DNA of 64,000 nt from Aquibium oceanicum (GCF_001889605.1 NZ_CP018171.1:4176501-4240500), one strand, 5' to 3'. Positions 8,259 through 17,832 are shown, numbered from the stretch's first letter. A program made the numbers and translations. The notes: generated by a model not told the origin, from the letters alone.

Positions 8259-10477
8259 TCGATTACGGTCTTGACCGGACGGGGGAGCGGAACGTTGCGG
8301 CTCGGCTCCTGCATGATCCGCAACTGCGAACGCATCTGCTCCGCTACCATCTGCGCGTCGAGGCTGTCCTTGATGACCTGCGGGCGGATGAGGATGATCA
8401 GTTCGGTGCGGGTCGCGTTGTTCTGGTTGGAACGGAACGCCTCGCCGATGACCGGCAGGTCCCCGAGGACCGGAACGCCGTCGCGCCCGCGCTGCTGCTG
8501 TTCCGATATGAGTCCGCCAAGAAGCACGGTCTGGCCGCTGGTCACCGAGACGGACGACTGAATCTTGCGCTGCGAAATCGTCGGCGTCAAAGATTGCGAC
8601 GAACCCCGCGCGACCGACGATATCTCCTGCTCGATCGACAGGTTGATCGTGCCGTTCGCCGTGATGCGCGGCAGGACCTTGAGGATCACGCCCGTTTCGC
8701 GGAACTCAACGTTGTTGACGATCGGCGCCTCGGGGTCGGTCACCGACTGCGCGGTGCGCGTCACGATTGGAATCTCGTCGCCGACCTGGAGAACCGCCGG
8801 CTTGTTGTCGAGAACGACCACGTTGGGCGACGAAAGGACCTTGACCTCTGTCACTCCCCTTAGGGCGTCGATGACCACACGAGGATCGGACTCCGGCCCA
8901 AGCAAAAGGTTGAAGCCCGGAAGAACCCTCGAGATCGCCGCGTCGGCGACGTCCTTGAACAGCCCGACAGACCCGTCGTTGCCCTGCAGGAAGAACTGGA
9001 CGCCGTATCTCAGGTCGTTGCTCAGGGTGACCTCGGCGATCGTGGCCTCGATCGCCACCTGCGCCGCCGGGCGGTCCAGTGCCAGGATCGCCTCCTCGAT
9101 GAGGCGCTGCTGGTCCGGCCTCGCCAGGATCAGCAGCGAGTTGTTCTCGGGATTGGCCGTGACGCGTATCCCGCCGGAGTAGCCGCCGCCCTGGTCGCCG
9201 CCGCCCGATTCGATGCCCGTCGACGTATCGTTCTCCAGCGGAAGCGCGTCGGCCATCCGGTCGGAAGGTGTCGCCGGAGCGGCCGGATCGCCGGAACCGC
9301 TTCTGCCCGAGCGATCGACAGTCTGCGAATCCGGCGGAAACTGCGCCGCAGGATCCTCCGTTACGGCGGAGGCGCCGTTGAAGATCTGGTTGACCATCGA
9401 AGCCAGCCGCGTCGCTTCGAGATGCTGGACGCGATAGACCTGGAGGTACGAAGCCGAGGCTTCGAGCTTGTCGAGCCTCTCGATCCACGCTGCCGCGCGC
9501 TGCAGCATCTTCCGTGATCGAGCAACGACCAGAAGCGAGTTGTTCCGCTCGATCGGCTGGATACGGATGGTGTTGCTGCCGCGCCCGCCCTCACCGAGGT
9601 CGAGCACCTTGGTGAGTTCGGGGAGCATGCTCTTCGCCGTTCCGTTCTGGATCGGAAAGATGCCGACAGATTCGTTCGCCAGCCAGTCCTGGTCGAACGA
9701 CATGGCGGCGTCGATGCCGGCGCGCCGTTCGGCCGCGGTTCCCTGGAACAGGAGCGCATTGCCGTTGGGGTCGACCCGCACCATGCCCTGGCGGGAAACG
9801 AAGTTCTCGAGCAGCGGCAATATCGTGCTCGCCGAGACATGGCGCAGGGGATAGGCGGTGACGCCGTATCCGGGCTGCACAGTCACGCCCGGGTCGAGTT
9901 CCGCGATGCCGATGGCGTCGGATGCCGGCAGCAGCCGCAGCCTGTCTCCCTCCCGCACCATCGCCACACCATTGCTGCGCAAGGCGGATTCGAAGGCGGT
10001 TAGGATCTCGCGGGCCGGCAGCGGGCGCGACGTCACGATGGATACGTTCCCGGTCACCCGCTCGTCGAGCGAATAGGTGATCCCGAGCATGTCTCCGAGA
10101 ACCGTGCGCGCGGCCACCGCGATGTCGGCGTTCTCGAGACTGATATTGAACTCTTCATCGCCGAGCCGCTCGACCGACCTGCGTTCGGAGCTGGTCAGCC
10201 TCCCGTCGGTGCCGTAGTAGATGGCTCCCTGGCGGTTGTCGTTCCTGGCCCGCCTGAAGCCCGAAAGGAAACCTCCGCCTTTCGGGGCCCTCGCTCCGAG
10301 ATTTGCGTGCGTGACGGTGCTCAGGGGATCGGGACGGCCAGAGACGTCGTCGGCGGCATCCTGAAGAAACGGACCGGTCGTGCACCCGGATGTGGAGAAC
10401 GCAAGGAGGACAGCCAACCCCCAGCCCAGGAAACGCGCTGTGGCCGGATTCCGCCGTCCGGACCTGGAAAAACTCAC
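8255..10477 (-). CDS. gspD: Type II secretion outer-membrane secretin GspD (lipoprotein)
   Basis: This secretin forms the outer-membrane channel. From the GTG at 10477 it is 740 residues with a lipoprotein signal ending STSGC (Cys32). It then has the N0 domain (about 111-190), further N domains (about 195-500) interrupted by a Gly/Ser/Asp-rich loop, and the C-terminal secretin domain (about 520-710). The domain contains ATRTELIILIRPQVI and VTSGQTVLLGGLI. A GTG at 10573 is also open and has AAGG 4 bases upstream, giving 772 residues, but it would place the lipobox Cys at 64, too deep for a signal peptide. It heads the gspD-O-K-L-M-C block. No gspS pilotin gene is seen; the lipid anchor may replace it. 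Confidence 0.93.
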   Translation of the reverse strand: MSFSRSGRRNPATARFLGWGLAVLLAFSTSGCTTGPFLQDAADDVSGRPDPLSTVTHANLGARAPKGGGFLSGFRRARNDNRQGAIYYGTDGRLTSSERRSVERLGDEEFNISLENADIAVAARTVLGDMLGITYSLDERVTGNVSIVTSRPLPAREILTAFESALRSNGVAMVREGDRLRLLPASDAIGIAELDPGVTVQPGYGVTAYPLRHVSASTILPLLENFVSRQGMVRVDPNGNALLFQGTAAERRAGIDAAMSFDQDWLANESVGIFPIQNGTAKSMLPELTKVLDLGEGGRGSNTIRIQPIERNNSLLVVARSRKMLQRAAAWIERLDKLEASASYLQVYRVQHLEATRLASMVNQIFNGASAVTEDPAAQFPPDSQTVDRSGRSGSGDPAAPATPSDRMADALPLENDTSTGIESGGGDQGGGYSGGIRVTANPENNSLLILARPDQQRLIEEAILALDRPAAQVAIEATIAEVTLSNDLRYGVQFFLQGNDGSVGLFKDVADAAISRVLPGFNLLLGPESDPRVVIDALRGVTEVKVLSSPNVVVLDNKPAVLQVGDEIPIVTRTAQSVTDPEAPIVNNVEFRETGVILKVLPRITANGTINLSIEQEISSVARGSSQSLTPTISQRKIQSSVSVTSGQTVLLGGLISEQQQRGRDGVPVLGDLPVIGEAFRSNQNNATRTELIILIRPQVIKDSLDAQMVAEQMRSQLRIMQEPSRNVPLPRPVKTVIE

Positions 10478-10672
10478 CGACCTACCCCCAACATTCAAGC
10501 GACGGCGCTGGGACGAACCGTACCCACCCGGCTCCGCCTTGACAACTGGCAAGGCCTGTTTTCTCTTCGTCACTTGGCCTTAAGCTGAACAGAGTTGCTA
10601 AACCGCCACCGCAACCGGAAGTAAAGACATGTTCAAAGTCATCATACGGTCGGCGGCTGGACCAAGCTGCAC
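10478..10672. promoter_or_regulatory. Divergent gspD-gspE promoter region
   Basis: These 195 bases lie between divergent gspD and gspE and must contain both promoters. A TTGACA occurs at 10539-10544 on the plus strand but has no good -10 at 17 bases, so I do not call a promoter. If gspD starts at 10573 the region shrinks to 99 bases. Confidence 0.4.
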
Positions 10673-12364
10673 ATGAACATTCACCATCCTGTGACCGGGG
10701 GCGAAGGCCTGCTGGAAGCACTGGCCGGAACGGGAATGATCGGCCGCGCAGAGTTGCATAATCTGTTCGGCGAACTCGTCGAGCCGGGCACCGCTGACAT
10801 CTACAGGCTCGTGGAAGGCCAGCTCGTCGATCCGGACGCGCTCGCGGCTTTTCTTGCGACATATTACGAGCTCCCCCTGGCAGAACGCGAGGAACTCGCA
10901 CAGATCGAGCCGATTGCCCAGCATCTTTCGCACAGGTTCCTGATCGACAACTGGCTTCTTCCGCACAGAACTTCCGACGGACGCCTGCGGATCGGGGTCT
11001 TCTTCCCGGGCGACAGCGAACCGATCGACGCGTTGCTGGCAGCGTTCGGAGAACCCGCCGAACTGTGGGTGATGTCGGCGCCCGACCTCGAATCCGGCCT
11101 GCTCCGGCTCACCGGCAGCGAGAGCGGCGCGTCCGCCTCGACCGACGTGACGCCCTCCGACGACGCGATTGCCGGCCTTCGCGACCTGGCGAGCGGCGCG
11201 CCCGTGGTCGTGGCGGTAGACGACATGTTCAGGCGCGCCCTCGACCTGCGCGCCACCGACATCCACCTCGAGCCGATGCGCGGCCGACTGATCCTGCGCT
11301 TCCGCATCGACGGCGTCCTGCGCATCATGCCCTCGCCTCCCCCGGAGATGGCGGAGGCGATGGTGTCCCGCATAAAAGTGCTCGCCGGGATGGACATTGC
11401 CGAGCGGCGCAAGCCGCAGGACGGAGGCATGCGCATCAGGGTGGGCGAACGCGACATCGAGTTCCGCGTGGCGACGCTAGCCTCGATTCACGGCGAGACG
11501 GTCGCGCTCCGCATCCTGCAGCGCGAGAGCGCACTGCTCGATCTCGGCAGCGTCGGCCTCGGCACCCGCGACCGCCGCGCGCTCGAACGGCTGCTCGATC
11601 ACACGCACGGCATGATCGCGGTCGCCGGTCCTACCGGCAGCGGCAAGACGACCACGCTCGCCGCGGCCCTGTCGAAGCTCAACGATCCCGGCCGCAAGAT
11701 CGTCACCATCGAGGACCCGGTCGAGTACCAGATCCCCGGCGTTGTCCAGGCACAGATCCAGCCCGCCATCGGCGTCACCTTCGAAGCCGCGATCCGCTCC
11801 TTCGTGCGCCAGGATCCCGACGTCATCCTTGTCGGCGAAATCCGCGACCGCGACACCGCGCGGGTCGCCGTGCAGGCGGCTTTGACCGGCCACCTCGTGC
11901 TGACGACCGTGCACGCCAACACCGCGACCGCCGCCTTCACGCGACTGCGCGATCTCGGCGTCGAAACCTATCTCCTCGTCGGCGCCATGCGTGGCGTGCT
12001 TTCCCAGCGACTGGTGCGCAAGCTCTGCGACCACTGCAAGCAGGAAGCAATCATGTCGGAAGAGGAGATCGTCGCCGAACCCCGCTACGCGGCCGTCGGC
12101 TTCAAGCCCGGCGACCGCGTCCACAATGCGGTCGGCTGCTCGCGCTGCGCCGGCGCCGGCTACAGGGGGCGCATCGCCGTCTTCGAGGTGCTGACGCTCT
12201 CCGATGAGATCAGCCGTCTCGCCTCCAATGGCGCCGACAACCTGGAAATCGAGGCCGCGGCAATCGCCGCCGGCATGACCACCATGTCACAGGACGCCGC
12301 CGCCAAGGCGCAGACCGGTCTGACCTCGCCCGCCGAAGTCATCCGCGTGACCGGCTTCCGCTGA
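10673..12364 (+). CDS. gspE: Type II secretion ATPase GspE
   Basis: This 563-residue cytoplasmic hexameric ATPase powers pseudopilus assembly. It has an N-terminal T2SSE-N domain (1-150) that binds GspL. The catalytic domain has Walker A GPTGSGKTTT at 319-328, an Asp box (IEDPVEYQIPG), Walker B DPDVILVGEIRD and the His box (TGHLVLTTVHANT). The C-terminal zinc site has two CxxC pairs (LCDHC and CSRCAGAGYRGR). It is divergent from gspD across a short regulatory region. No strong ribosome site is seen before 10673; this is the most upstream start in frame. Confidence 0.93.
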   Translation: MNIHHPVTGGEGLLEALAGTGMIGRAELHNLFGELVEPGTADIYRLVEGQLVDPDALAAFLATYYELPLAEREELAQIEPIAQHLSHRFLIDNWLLPHRTSDGRLRIGVFFPGDSEPIDALLAAFGEPAELWVMSAPDLESGLLRLTGSESGASASTDVTPSDDAIAGLRDLASGAPVVVAVDDMFRRALDLRATDIHLEPMRGRLILRFRIDGVLRIMPSPPPEMAEAMVSRIKVLAGMDIAERRKPQDGGMRIRVGERDIEFRVATLASIHGETVALRILQRESALLDLGSVGLGTRDRRALERLLDHTHGMIAVAGPTGSGKTTTLAAALSKLNDPGRKIVTIEDPVEYQIPGVVQAQIQPAIGVTFEAAIRSFVRQDPDVILVGEIRDRDTARVAVQAALTGHLVLTTVHANTATAAFTRLRDLGVETYLLVGAMRGVLSQRLVRKLCDHCKQEAIMSEEEIVAEPRYAAVGFKPGDRVHNAVGCSRCAGAGYRGRIAVFEVLTLSDEISRLASNGADNLEIEAAAIAAGMTTMSQDAAAKAQTGLTSPAEVIRVTGFR

Positions 12365-12375
12365 CGACTTTTTCC

Positions 12376-12401
12376 CCCGGCGAGTCCTGAGCGTCGCCGG
12401 G
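12376..12401. other. Stem-loop after gspE
   Basis: The arms CCCGGCGA and TCGCCGGG pair perfectly over 8 bases around a 10-base loop, 11 bases after the gspE stop. There is no T-run after the plus-strand arm, so it is at best a weak terminator or an mRNA 3'-end stabiliser. Confidence 0.35.
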
Positions 12402-12529
12402 CGAAACCCCTCCCGTCCTCTCGCAGATCGCCGCGCGCTCCAAGCGCGTGATCTCCACTCCTTCCGCCGGCATTGAGAATTCGGCCCGGTCTGATAAGAA
12501 CCCCTGCTCCCGGGAGGAAGAAAAGAAGT

Positions 12530-13828
12530 ATGTCCGAACTACCTGTCCTGATCGCCGGCGGCGGCATCGGCGGTCTCGCCATGGCGCTGACGCTGCACCA
12601 GATCGGCGTGCCGTGCGTCGTGTTCGAATCCGTCCGCGAACTTCGCCCGCTCGGCGTCGGCATCAACCTCCAGCCGAATGCTGTGCGCGAATTCCAGGAT
12701 CTCGGCATCGGCGAGGGCGACCTCGACCGGATCGGCCTGCCGGCGCGCGAATGGGCACTCGTCGGCCTGAACGGCAACGACATCTATTCCGAACCGCGCG
12801 GGCTGCTCGCAGGCTACGGCTGGCCGCAATACGCCGTGCATCGCGGCCTTCTTCAGATGATGCTCTACGACAAGGTGATCGAGCGCCTCGGGCCCGGCGC
12901 GGTGCGGCTCGGGAGCCGCGTGACCGGCTACCGCAACGAGCCCGACGGGACGGTGACGGCCCTGATCGAGACGTCCGGCGGTGGCGTCGAAGAGCAGAAG
13001 TGCGCTCTGGTTGTCGGCGCCGACGGCCTGCATTCGGCGGTGCGGGCACAGATGCATCCCGGCCAGCCCCCGATACGCTGGGGCGGCGCGGTGATGTGGC
13101 GCGGCACCAGCCCAGGCGTACCCATCCGCTCCGGCGCTTCCTTCGTCGGCCTCGGCACCCACCGCCACCGGCTGGTCTTCTACCCGATCTCCCCGCCCGA
13201 CGCGCGGACCGGCCTCGCCACCATCAACTGGATCGCCGAGGTGACGGTCGACAATTCCGACGGATGGAAAGAGACCGGCTGGTTCAAGCCCGTCGAGATC
13301 GACGATTTCGTCCACCATTTCGAGGGCTGGACCTACGACTGGCTGGACGTGCCGGCGCTGCTGCGCGGCGCCGAGATGGCATACGAGAACCCGATGATCG
13401 ACCGCGACCCGATCCCCACATGGCAGGACGGCCGCGTCATCCTGATCGGCGACGCCGCCCATCCGATGTATCCAACCGGCTCCAACGGCGCGAGCCAGGC
13501 CATCATGGATGCGCGGCTCCTGGGCGCTTCCTTCGTGGAGCACGGTCTCACGCCGCAGGCACTGCGCGCCTATGACGAGCGCCATTGCGGCCCGGTCTCG
13601 CAGATCGTGCTGCGCAACCGCGGCGCAGGCCCCTTCGGCCTCCTCAACATGGTGGACGAGCGCTGCGGCGGCAAATTCGAGAGTATCGACGACGTCATCC
13701 CGGCCGAGGAACGCGCCGCCTTCATGGCCGGCTACAAATCCGCCGCCGGCTTCGCGATCGAAAAACTCAACGCCGCCCCCCCGACCATTCCTCCCGGCGC
13801 GCGCGTCGAGGCAAAGGTCGACGCATAG
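12530..13828 (+). CDS. FAD-dependent monooxygenase / flavin-dependent oxidoreductase
   Basis: This 432-residue group A flavoprotein monooxygenase resembles UbiH, salicylate or hydroxynicotinate hydroxylases. It shows the FAD Rossmann motif VLIAGGGIGGLAMAL (residues 6-20), the middle VVGADGLHSAVR (DG motif) and the C-terminal GDAAHPMYPTGSNGASQAI (GD motif), which together bind FAD and NAD(P)H. Substrates in the family are usually aromatic or heteroaromatic acids. GGGAGG lies about 12 bases before ATG 12530. It is convergent with the catabolic array that ends at 13945 and could supply a hydroxylated ring to it, but that is inferred from proximity only. Confidence 0.82.
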   Translation: MSELPVLIAGGGIGGLAMALTLHQIGVPCVVFESVRELRPLGVGINLQPNAVREFQDLGIGEGDLDRIGLPAREWALVGLNGNDIYSEPRGLLAGYGWPQYAVHRGLLQMMLYDKVIERLGPGAVRLGSRVTGYRNEPDGTVTALIETSGGGVEEQKCALVVGADGLHSAVRAQMHPGQPPIRWGGAVMWRGTSPGVPIRSGASFVGLGTHRHRLVFYPISPPDARTGLATINWIAEVTVDNSDGWKETGWFKPVEIDDFVHHFEGWTYDWLDVPALLRGAEMAYENPMIDRDPIPTWQDGRVILIGDAAHPMYPTGSNGASQAIMDARLLGASFVEHGLTPQALRAYDERHCGPVSQIVLRNRGAGPFGLLNMVDERCGGKFESIDDVIPAEERAAFMAGYKSAAGFAIEKLNAAPPTIPPGARVEAKVDA

Positions 13829-13944
13829 GGCGGATTTGGGGACGACTCTTGGTCTGCCGGATGTGGCAGCGAGCGCTTGCACCCATGTGCGAACAGGAAA
13901 TGCTGCTCTCACCAAATGTGGGAGACACGCCCCCCGGTCGCTGA

Positions 13945-14814
13945 TTATCCGGTTACGTCCCCTGTCCGGCCATTGCGGTATCTGAGCATTAGTATCGCCG
14001 CATCCTTTGCCATCATCCCGACTTCAATGCCGATTGAGCTCGCCTTTGAATTGACGGCTGAAAGGATGCCGTCCCGGTAGGTGCTCATCCCGTCGCCGAT
14101 CATGGCGCTGTCGGTGGAGACTGCCGCTCCGGGTATGTCCTTCGCATCGAGAACCGCGAGGCCGGAGATGCCGGAGCCCTCCTTGCAGCCACCGGCATCG
14201 CTGCACATCACGCCGGCGAGATCGAAGCGCGAGGAGTACGCCGCCGAGGTCCGGCCGAAATGCGAGCCGGCGCACACCACGTCACCCGCGTTGGCGGTGG
14301 TAATGAACGTCACCGATCCCATGGCCATGACGCGGCCGATGTCGCCCTGCCAGGCCACTTCGACGGGCCGATGAACGTCGCCGATGTCGCGCCTGCGCTC
14401 CAGCATGCGGCGCGCCGCTTCGCGGATCGTCATGCCTTTCTCGATGCCGAGCTTTGCCGCGCTGTCGTTCAGATAGCCGACGACACCATTGTCGTACATG
14501 TCCCGTCCGTCCGCGATGCGGCAGGACATCGTGGCGGCCGCCGCACCGGGTATCTCCAGCGCCTCCAGCGCATAAAGCCCGTTCACGCCGGCCGCGTCCT
14601 TGCCGGGTCCCGCCGCGTGGCAGATGACGCCTTTCGGATTCACGCGCAGCGGCCAGCGGATCGAAAGCATCCCGCAGAACGAAGCGCCGATCAGGACGTC
14701 GCCAGAATTGTTGCGCGCATCGGCGAAGGTGATGGAATCCATGACGATGATGCGCCCATCCGGCGTCTGTTCCACGATCTCCTGCGTGGAGGGTACTTCG
14801 GGTACTTCTGTCAT
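13945..14814 (-). CDS. Uncharacterised two-fold repeat protein, paralogue A
   Basis: I do not recognise this 289-residue family. It consists of two homologous halves, residues 20-139 and 160-278. Each half has G-R-(I/V)...(D/G)S(I/V)TF, a G-D-V strand, (A/G)GP/DAGG..K, a GL..L(E/D)...IPGAA turn and MY.nG/TY.dG, and ends with LGIE.GM...(E/D)AA..ML. There is no signal peptide or membrane segment, so it is probably a cytosolic enzyme. It is the last gene of the array, 19 bases after dctM, and AAGGA about 7 bases upstream supports the start. Paralogue B lies 7 kb away in the same array. The repeat suggests a pseudo-symmetric enzyme with an active site at the half interface; the reaction is unknown. 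Confidence 0.75.
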   Translation of the reverse strand: MTEVPEVPSTQEIVEQTPDGRIIVMDSITFADARNNSGDVLIGASFCGMLSIRWPLRVNPKGVICHAAGPGKDAAGVNGLYALEALEIPGAAAATMSCRIADGRDMYDNGVVGYLNDSAAKLGIEKGMTIREAARRMLERRRDIGDVHRPVEVAWQGDIGRVMAMGSVTFITTANAGDVVCAGSHFGRTSAAYSSRFDLAGVMCSDAGGCKEGSGISGLAVLDAKDIPGAAVSTDSAMIGDGMSTYRDGILSAVNSKASSIGIEVGMMAKDAAILMLRYRNGRTGDVTG

Positions 14815-14833
14815 GGAGTGGTCCTTGGAGTTG

Positions 14834-16159
14834 TCAGCGCACGCTGGCCGGGAGCCAGGTGACCAGCACGGGAAAGGCGAAAAGAATCGCGAAGATGATC
14901 AGGTCGAGCACGATGAAGGTGGTGATGCTGCGAAAGACCTTCTCCAGTTCCGCGCCCTTCGCCATGTTCGCAACGATGAAGACGTTCACCCCTACCGGCG
15001 GCGTGATCAACCCCAGTTCGATCATCTTGACCGTCAGCACCGCGTACCACAGCCCGTCATAGCCGAGCCCCGTCACCACCACCGGATAGTAGAGCGGCAC
15101 GGTGATGAGGAGGATCGACACGCCGTCCAGGAACATCCCGAGCGGAATGAGCGACAGGAGCAGCAGCAGCACGAGAAGCCGCGGCGGCAGGTCGATGCCG
15201 AGGATCCACTCGGCGAAGGCGTTCGGTACGCCGGCCGAGACGATGAAGTACGAAAAGATGCTGGCCCCGACGATGATGGCGAAGACCATACTCGTGATCG
15301 AGGCGCTGTCCCGCAGCGAGGCGAACAATCGCGACACCACGCCGGTGCCGCTCCACATCGCCGAGACGAGCATGATGAGGAACGCCGCGAAGGCGCCGAT
15401 CGCCGCGGCTTCCGTAGCCGTGATGAGGCCCGAGTAGATGCCTCCCACGATGATCACGAAGAGCAGCAGGAGCTTGAACACGCCGCCGTGCCGACTGCCA
15501 TGCCCGGTGTCGGTCTCTTCGACGGGAACGGCCGTCTTGCGGTCGAAGCCGATGCCGAGGCGCGCGCAGACGAGGATGCCGACGCCCATCACGATCGCCG
15601 AGAGGATGCCCGGCACGATGCCGGCGATCAGCAGCCGGCCGATGGACTCGTTGGTGATCACGCCGAAGAGCACTAGCGCGATGCTCGGCGGAATCAGCAC
15701 GCCCAGCGTACCGGCGGACGCGACGATGGCGGCGGCGAAGGCGGGGTTGAAGCCGTAACGGATCATCTCGCCGATGGTCAGGCGGCCGACAGTAGCTGCG
15801 GTCGCGACGCTCGATCCGCAGACGGCCGCGAAGCCGGCGCAGGTGACCACGGTCGCCACCGCCACACCGCCGCGAACCCCGCGCATCAGGCGGTTGGTGA
15901 GACGGAACAGATCGTCGGCGATGTTTCCGTGCATGGCGAAAATGCCCATCAGGATGAACATCGGCACGACGATCAGGGTGAAGGAGGACGAGGATTGGAA
16001 GGGAACGCTTCCGAGCGTCGCGCCGGCCACCGAGGTCCCGCGCAGCAGGATGAGACCGAAGGCACCGCTGGCCGCCAGCGAAAACGCCACCGGCACCTCG
16101 ATGAGGAGGAGCACGATCAGCGCGACGAAGACCAGCAGGACTATGAGGGATACATCCAT
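14834..16159 (-). CDS. dctM: TRAP transporter large permease (DctM), system 1
   Basis: This 441-residue protein is the DctM subunit of a tripartite ATP-independent periplasmic transporter, which carries organic acids with sodium or proton coupling. It has about 12 hydrophobic helices from the first residues (MDVSLIVLLVFVALIVLL). Characteristic family segments include IPPSIALVLFGV, ATEAAAIGAF and LITPPVGVNVFIVANMAKGA. It follows dctQ by 11 bases and precedes the two-fold repeat gene. Substrate cannot be read from this subunit. Confidence 0.93.
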   Translation of the reverse strand: MDVSLIVLLVFVALIVLLLIEVPVAFSLAASGAFGLILLRGTSVAGATLGSVPFQSSSSFTLIVVPMFILMGIFAMHGNIADDLFRLTNRLMRGVRGGVAVATVVTCAGFAAVCGSSVATAATVGRLTIGEMIRYGFNPAFAAAIVASAGTLGVLIPPSIALVLFGVITNESIGRLLIAGIVPGILSAIVMGVGILVCARLGIGFDRKTAVPVEETDTGHGSRHGGVFKLLLLFVIIVGGIYSGLITATEAAAIGAFAAFLIMLVSAMWSGTGVVSRLFASLRDSASITSMVFAIIVGASIFSYFIVSAGVPNAFAEWILGIDLPPRLLVLLLLLSLIPLGMFLDGVSILLITVPLYYPVVVTGLGYDGLWYAVLTVKMIELGLITPPVGVNVFIVANMAKGAELEKVFRSITTFIVLDLIIFAILFAFPVLVTWLPASVR

Positions 16160-16170
16160 GGTCTGCCCGC

Positions 16171-16698
16171 TCAGAAAGCCTGGTTTTCAGCCGGCACGGC
16201 GGGACCGTCCTCGCCGGTGCGTACCTGCCGGAACTGGTCGGCGGCACTGGGCAGAGCCTGCAGGATCAGTGCCGCCAGACCGAGCGGGATCGCGAACCGC
16301 GCGGGCCAGACCGGGACCTGCAGCAGCCCGAAACGGACCTCGCCGGTGAGGAAGGAACGCCACGCAGTCTGGCCCGTGCGCCAGGTCATCCAGGCGACGA
16401 TGCCGATCATGATGGCGATACCGATCAGGCGCAGGACCGCCGCCGCGCGGACGGGAAGGGCGGAGGTGAAGATCTTCACCGAGACATGCTCCCCCCGCCG
16501 CAGCGCATAGGCCATCCCCAGGAACACGATCGCCACCATCAGCTGCTCGACAATCTCCTGCACGCCCGCGACCGAGCGTCCGGTGAACCAGCGCATCCCC
16601 GAATCCAGGCACGTCAGCACCATCATGGACATGACGCAGGCGGACGCCAGCACGGCGAACGCGGCGGAGATCATTTCGATCGGTTTCCTCATCGGCAT
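16171..16698 (-). CDS. dctQ: TRAP transporter small permease (DctQ), system 1
   Basis: This 175-residue protein has four hydrophobic helices. It carries the DctQ family pattern (SGMRWFTGRSVAGVQEIVEQLM, AYALRRGEHVSVKIF) before the third helix. It supports DctM in the inner membrane. An alternative ATG two codons in (16692) is possible; neither has a strong ribosome site. It lies downstream of dctP across a GC-rich stem-loop. Confidence 0.9.
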   Translation of the reverse strand: MPMRKPIEMISAAFAVLASACVMSMMVLTCLDSGMRWFTGRSVAGVQEIVEQLMVAIVFLGMAYALRRGEHVSVKIFTSALPVRAAAVLRLIGIAIMIGIVAWMTWRTGQTAWRSFLTGEVRFGLLQVPVWPARFAIPLGLAALILQALPSAADQFRQVRTGEDGPAVPAENQAF

Positions 16699-16709
16699 CC
16701 AGTGAGAAA

Positions 16710-16728
16710 CGGGGCCGCGGCGGCCCCG
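16710..16728 (-). promoter_or_regulatory. dctP-dctQ intercistronic stem-loop, system 1
   Basis: In the minus-strand mRNA an 8-base stem (CGGGGCCG with CGGCCCCG) closes a 3-base loop and is followed by TTTCTC. It sits between the dctP stop and the dctQ start. It probably limits read-through or protects the dctP message, giving more binding protein than permease. Confidence 0.55.
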
Positions 16729-16752
16729 CCTCCCGTTCCTGCTTTGCTACAT

Positions 16753-17832
16753 CTAGTTCGCGTCGGCGCAGCGTTTCACGCCCGAGACGTAGGTCGCCTC
16801 GGCTTCGTGCTTGGCCAGCGTGGCCTTGTAGTCTTCGAGGAATTCGGCCGCGGGCGCGCCGCGCGCGGACGCCTCCTCGATCCACTTCTTCTCGATGCTG
16901 TCGCCGACCGCCTCACGAATGGTTTCGGTTTCTTCCGGCGAGAGCACGGAGACGGACCCGCCCGACTCCTTGATCGTCCGGCACACCTCGTCCTCGGTCT
17001 GCGTCAGGATCTCGATCACCTTGGAGGTGTATTCCGCGTTCACTTCGTTGATGATCGATTTCAGGTCGTCCGGCATCCCGTCCCAGAGCGACTTGGTGAT
17101 TGGCGTCGCCGCGAAGACGTAGTTGCCGGTCCCGGTGGCGAACGTGTACGGCGCCACCTCGTGCAGTTTCAGGGCCGGAACGACCTCGAAGGCGAAGCCG
17201 GAATAGCCGTCCAGCGTGCCGCGCAGCAGCGCCTCGTAGATCTCGGGCGCGGCGATCGCCACCGGGTTGGCGCCGATCGCCTGGAGAACCTGGTTGACGT
17301 AGCCGAGGCCGCGGATCGACTTGCCCTTCATGCCTTCCAGCGTGGTATCGTTCTCGCGCATGCCGACGATGTTCTCCGACAGCGGATTGAAGAACATCAC
17401 GTGGACGCCCTTGCTCTCCCACTCGTCGCGGAATGCCTCGTTGCGCTCGTAGAGTTCGGTGAACGTCAGCATCTGGGCTTCGGCGTTCGACGTCATGAAC
17501 GGCACGCCGACGACGCTCGAGAGCGGCAGTTCGGCGGGGTGGTAGGCGTTGGCGACGTAGCCGAGGCTGGCGCGGCCGTCGGCGACCCCCTGCAGGATGT
17601 CGGTCGCCGGCAGCAGGGAGCCTTGGTAGAAGAACTCGACGTGGACACGGCCGTCTGTGCGCTTTTCGACCTCCTGCGCCCACCATTCCTGTGCACGGCT
17701 CTGCGCCGCACCCTTGCCGATGTAGCTCGCGAACTGGAGATCGTATTCCGCCGCCAGAGCTGGAGCGGCAAACGTCATCGTCGCCGCGGTTCCGGCAAGC
17801 AGGCCGGCGAACAACATCTTCATTTTGGTCAT
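16753..17832 (-). CDS. dctP: TRAP substrate-binding protein (DctP), system 1
   Basis: This 359-residue periplasmic solute receptor has a Sec signal peptide (MTKMKMLFAGLLAGTAATMT, cleavage near AAPALAA|EYD). The DctP fold shows VEFFYQGSL, the SIRGLGYVN ligand-binding Arg strand and LDGYSGFAFEVV. Ligands of the family are carboxylates held by that conserved Arg. ATG 17832 is preferred over the adjacent ATG 17835 because GGGAGG is 5 bases from it and only 2 from the other. It lies 38 bases after the lyase gene and is followed by dctQM. Confidence 0.9.
   Translation of the reverse strand: MTKMKMLFAGLLAGTAATMTFAAPALAAEYDLQFASYIGKGAAQSRAQEWWAQEVEKRTDGRVHVEFFYQGSLLPATDILQGVADGRASLGYVANAYHPAELPLSSVVGVPFMTSNAEAQMLTFTELYERNEAFRDEWESKGVHVMFFNPLSENIVGMRENDTTLEGMKGKSIRGLGYVNQVLQAIGANPVAIAAPEIYEALLRGTLDGYSGFAFEVVPALKLHEVAPYTFATGTGNYVFAATPITKSLWDGMPDDLKSIINEVNAEYTSKVIEILTQTEDEVCRTIKESGGSVSVLSPEETETIREAVGDSIEKKWIEEASARGAPAAEFLEDYKATLAKHEAEATYVSGVKRCADAN

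Noticed and set aside
10539-10544. TTGACA as a -35 box for gspE
   Set aside because: No acceptable -10 element is found 16-18 bases downstream, so it is not reported as a promoter.
646-12364. Type IV pilus rather than type II secretion
   Set aside because: GspL/M are PilN/PilO-like, but presence of GspK and the H-I-J minor pseudopilins, a C-type HR protein and no PilT, PilA-type adhesin or PilQ AMIN domain favour type II secretion.
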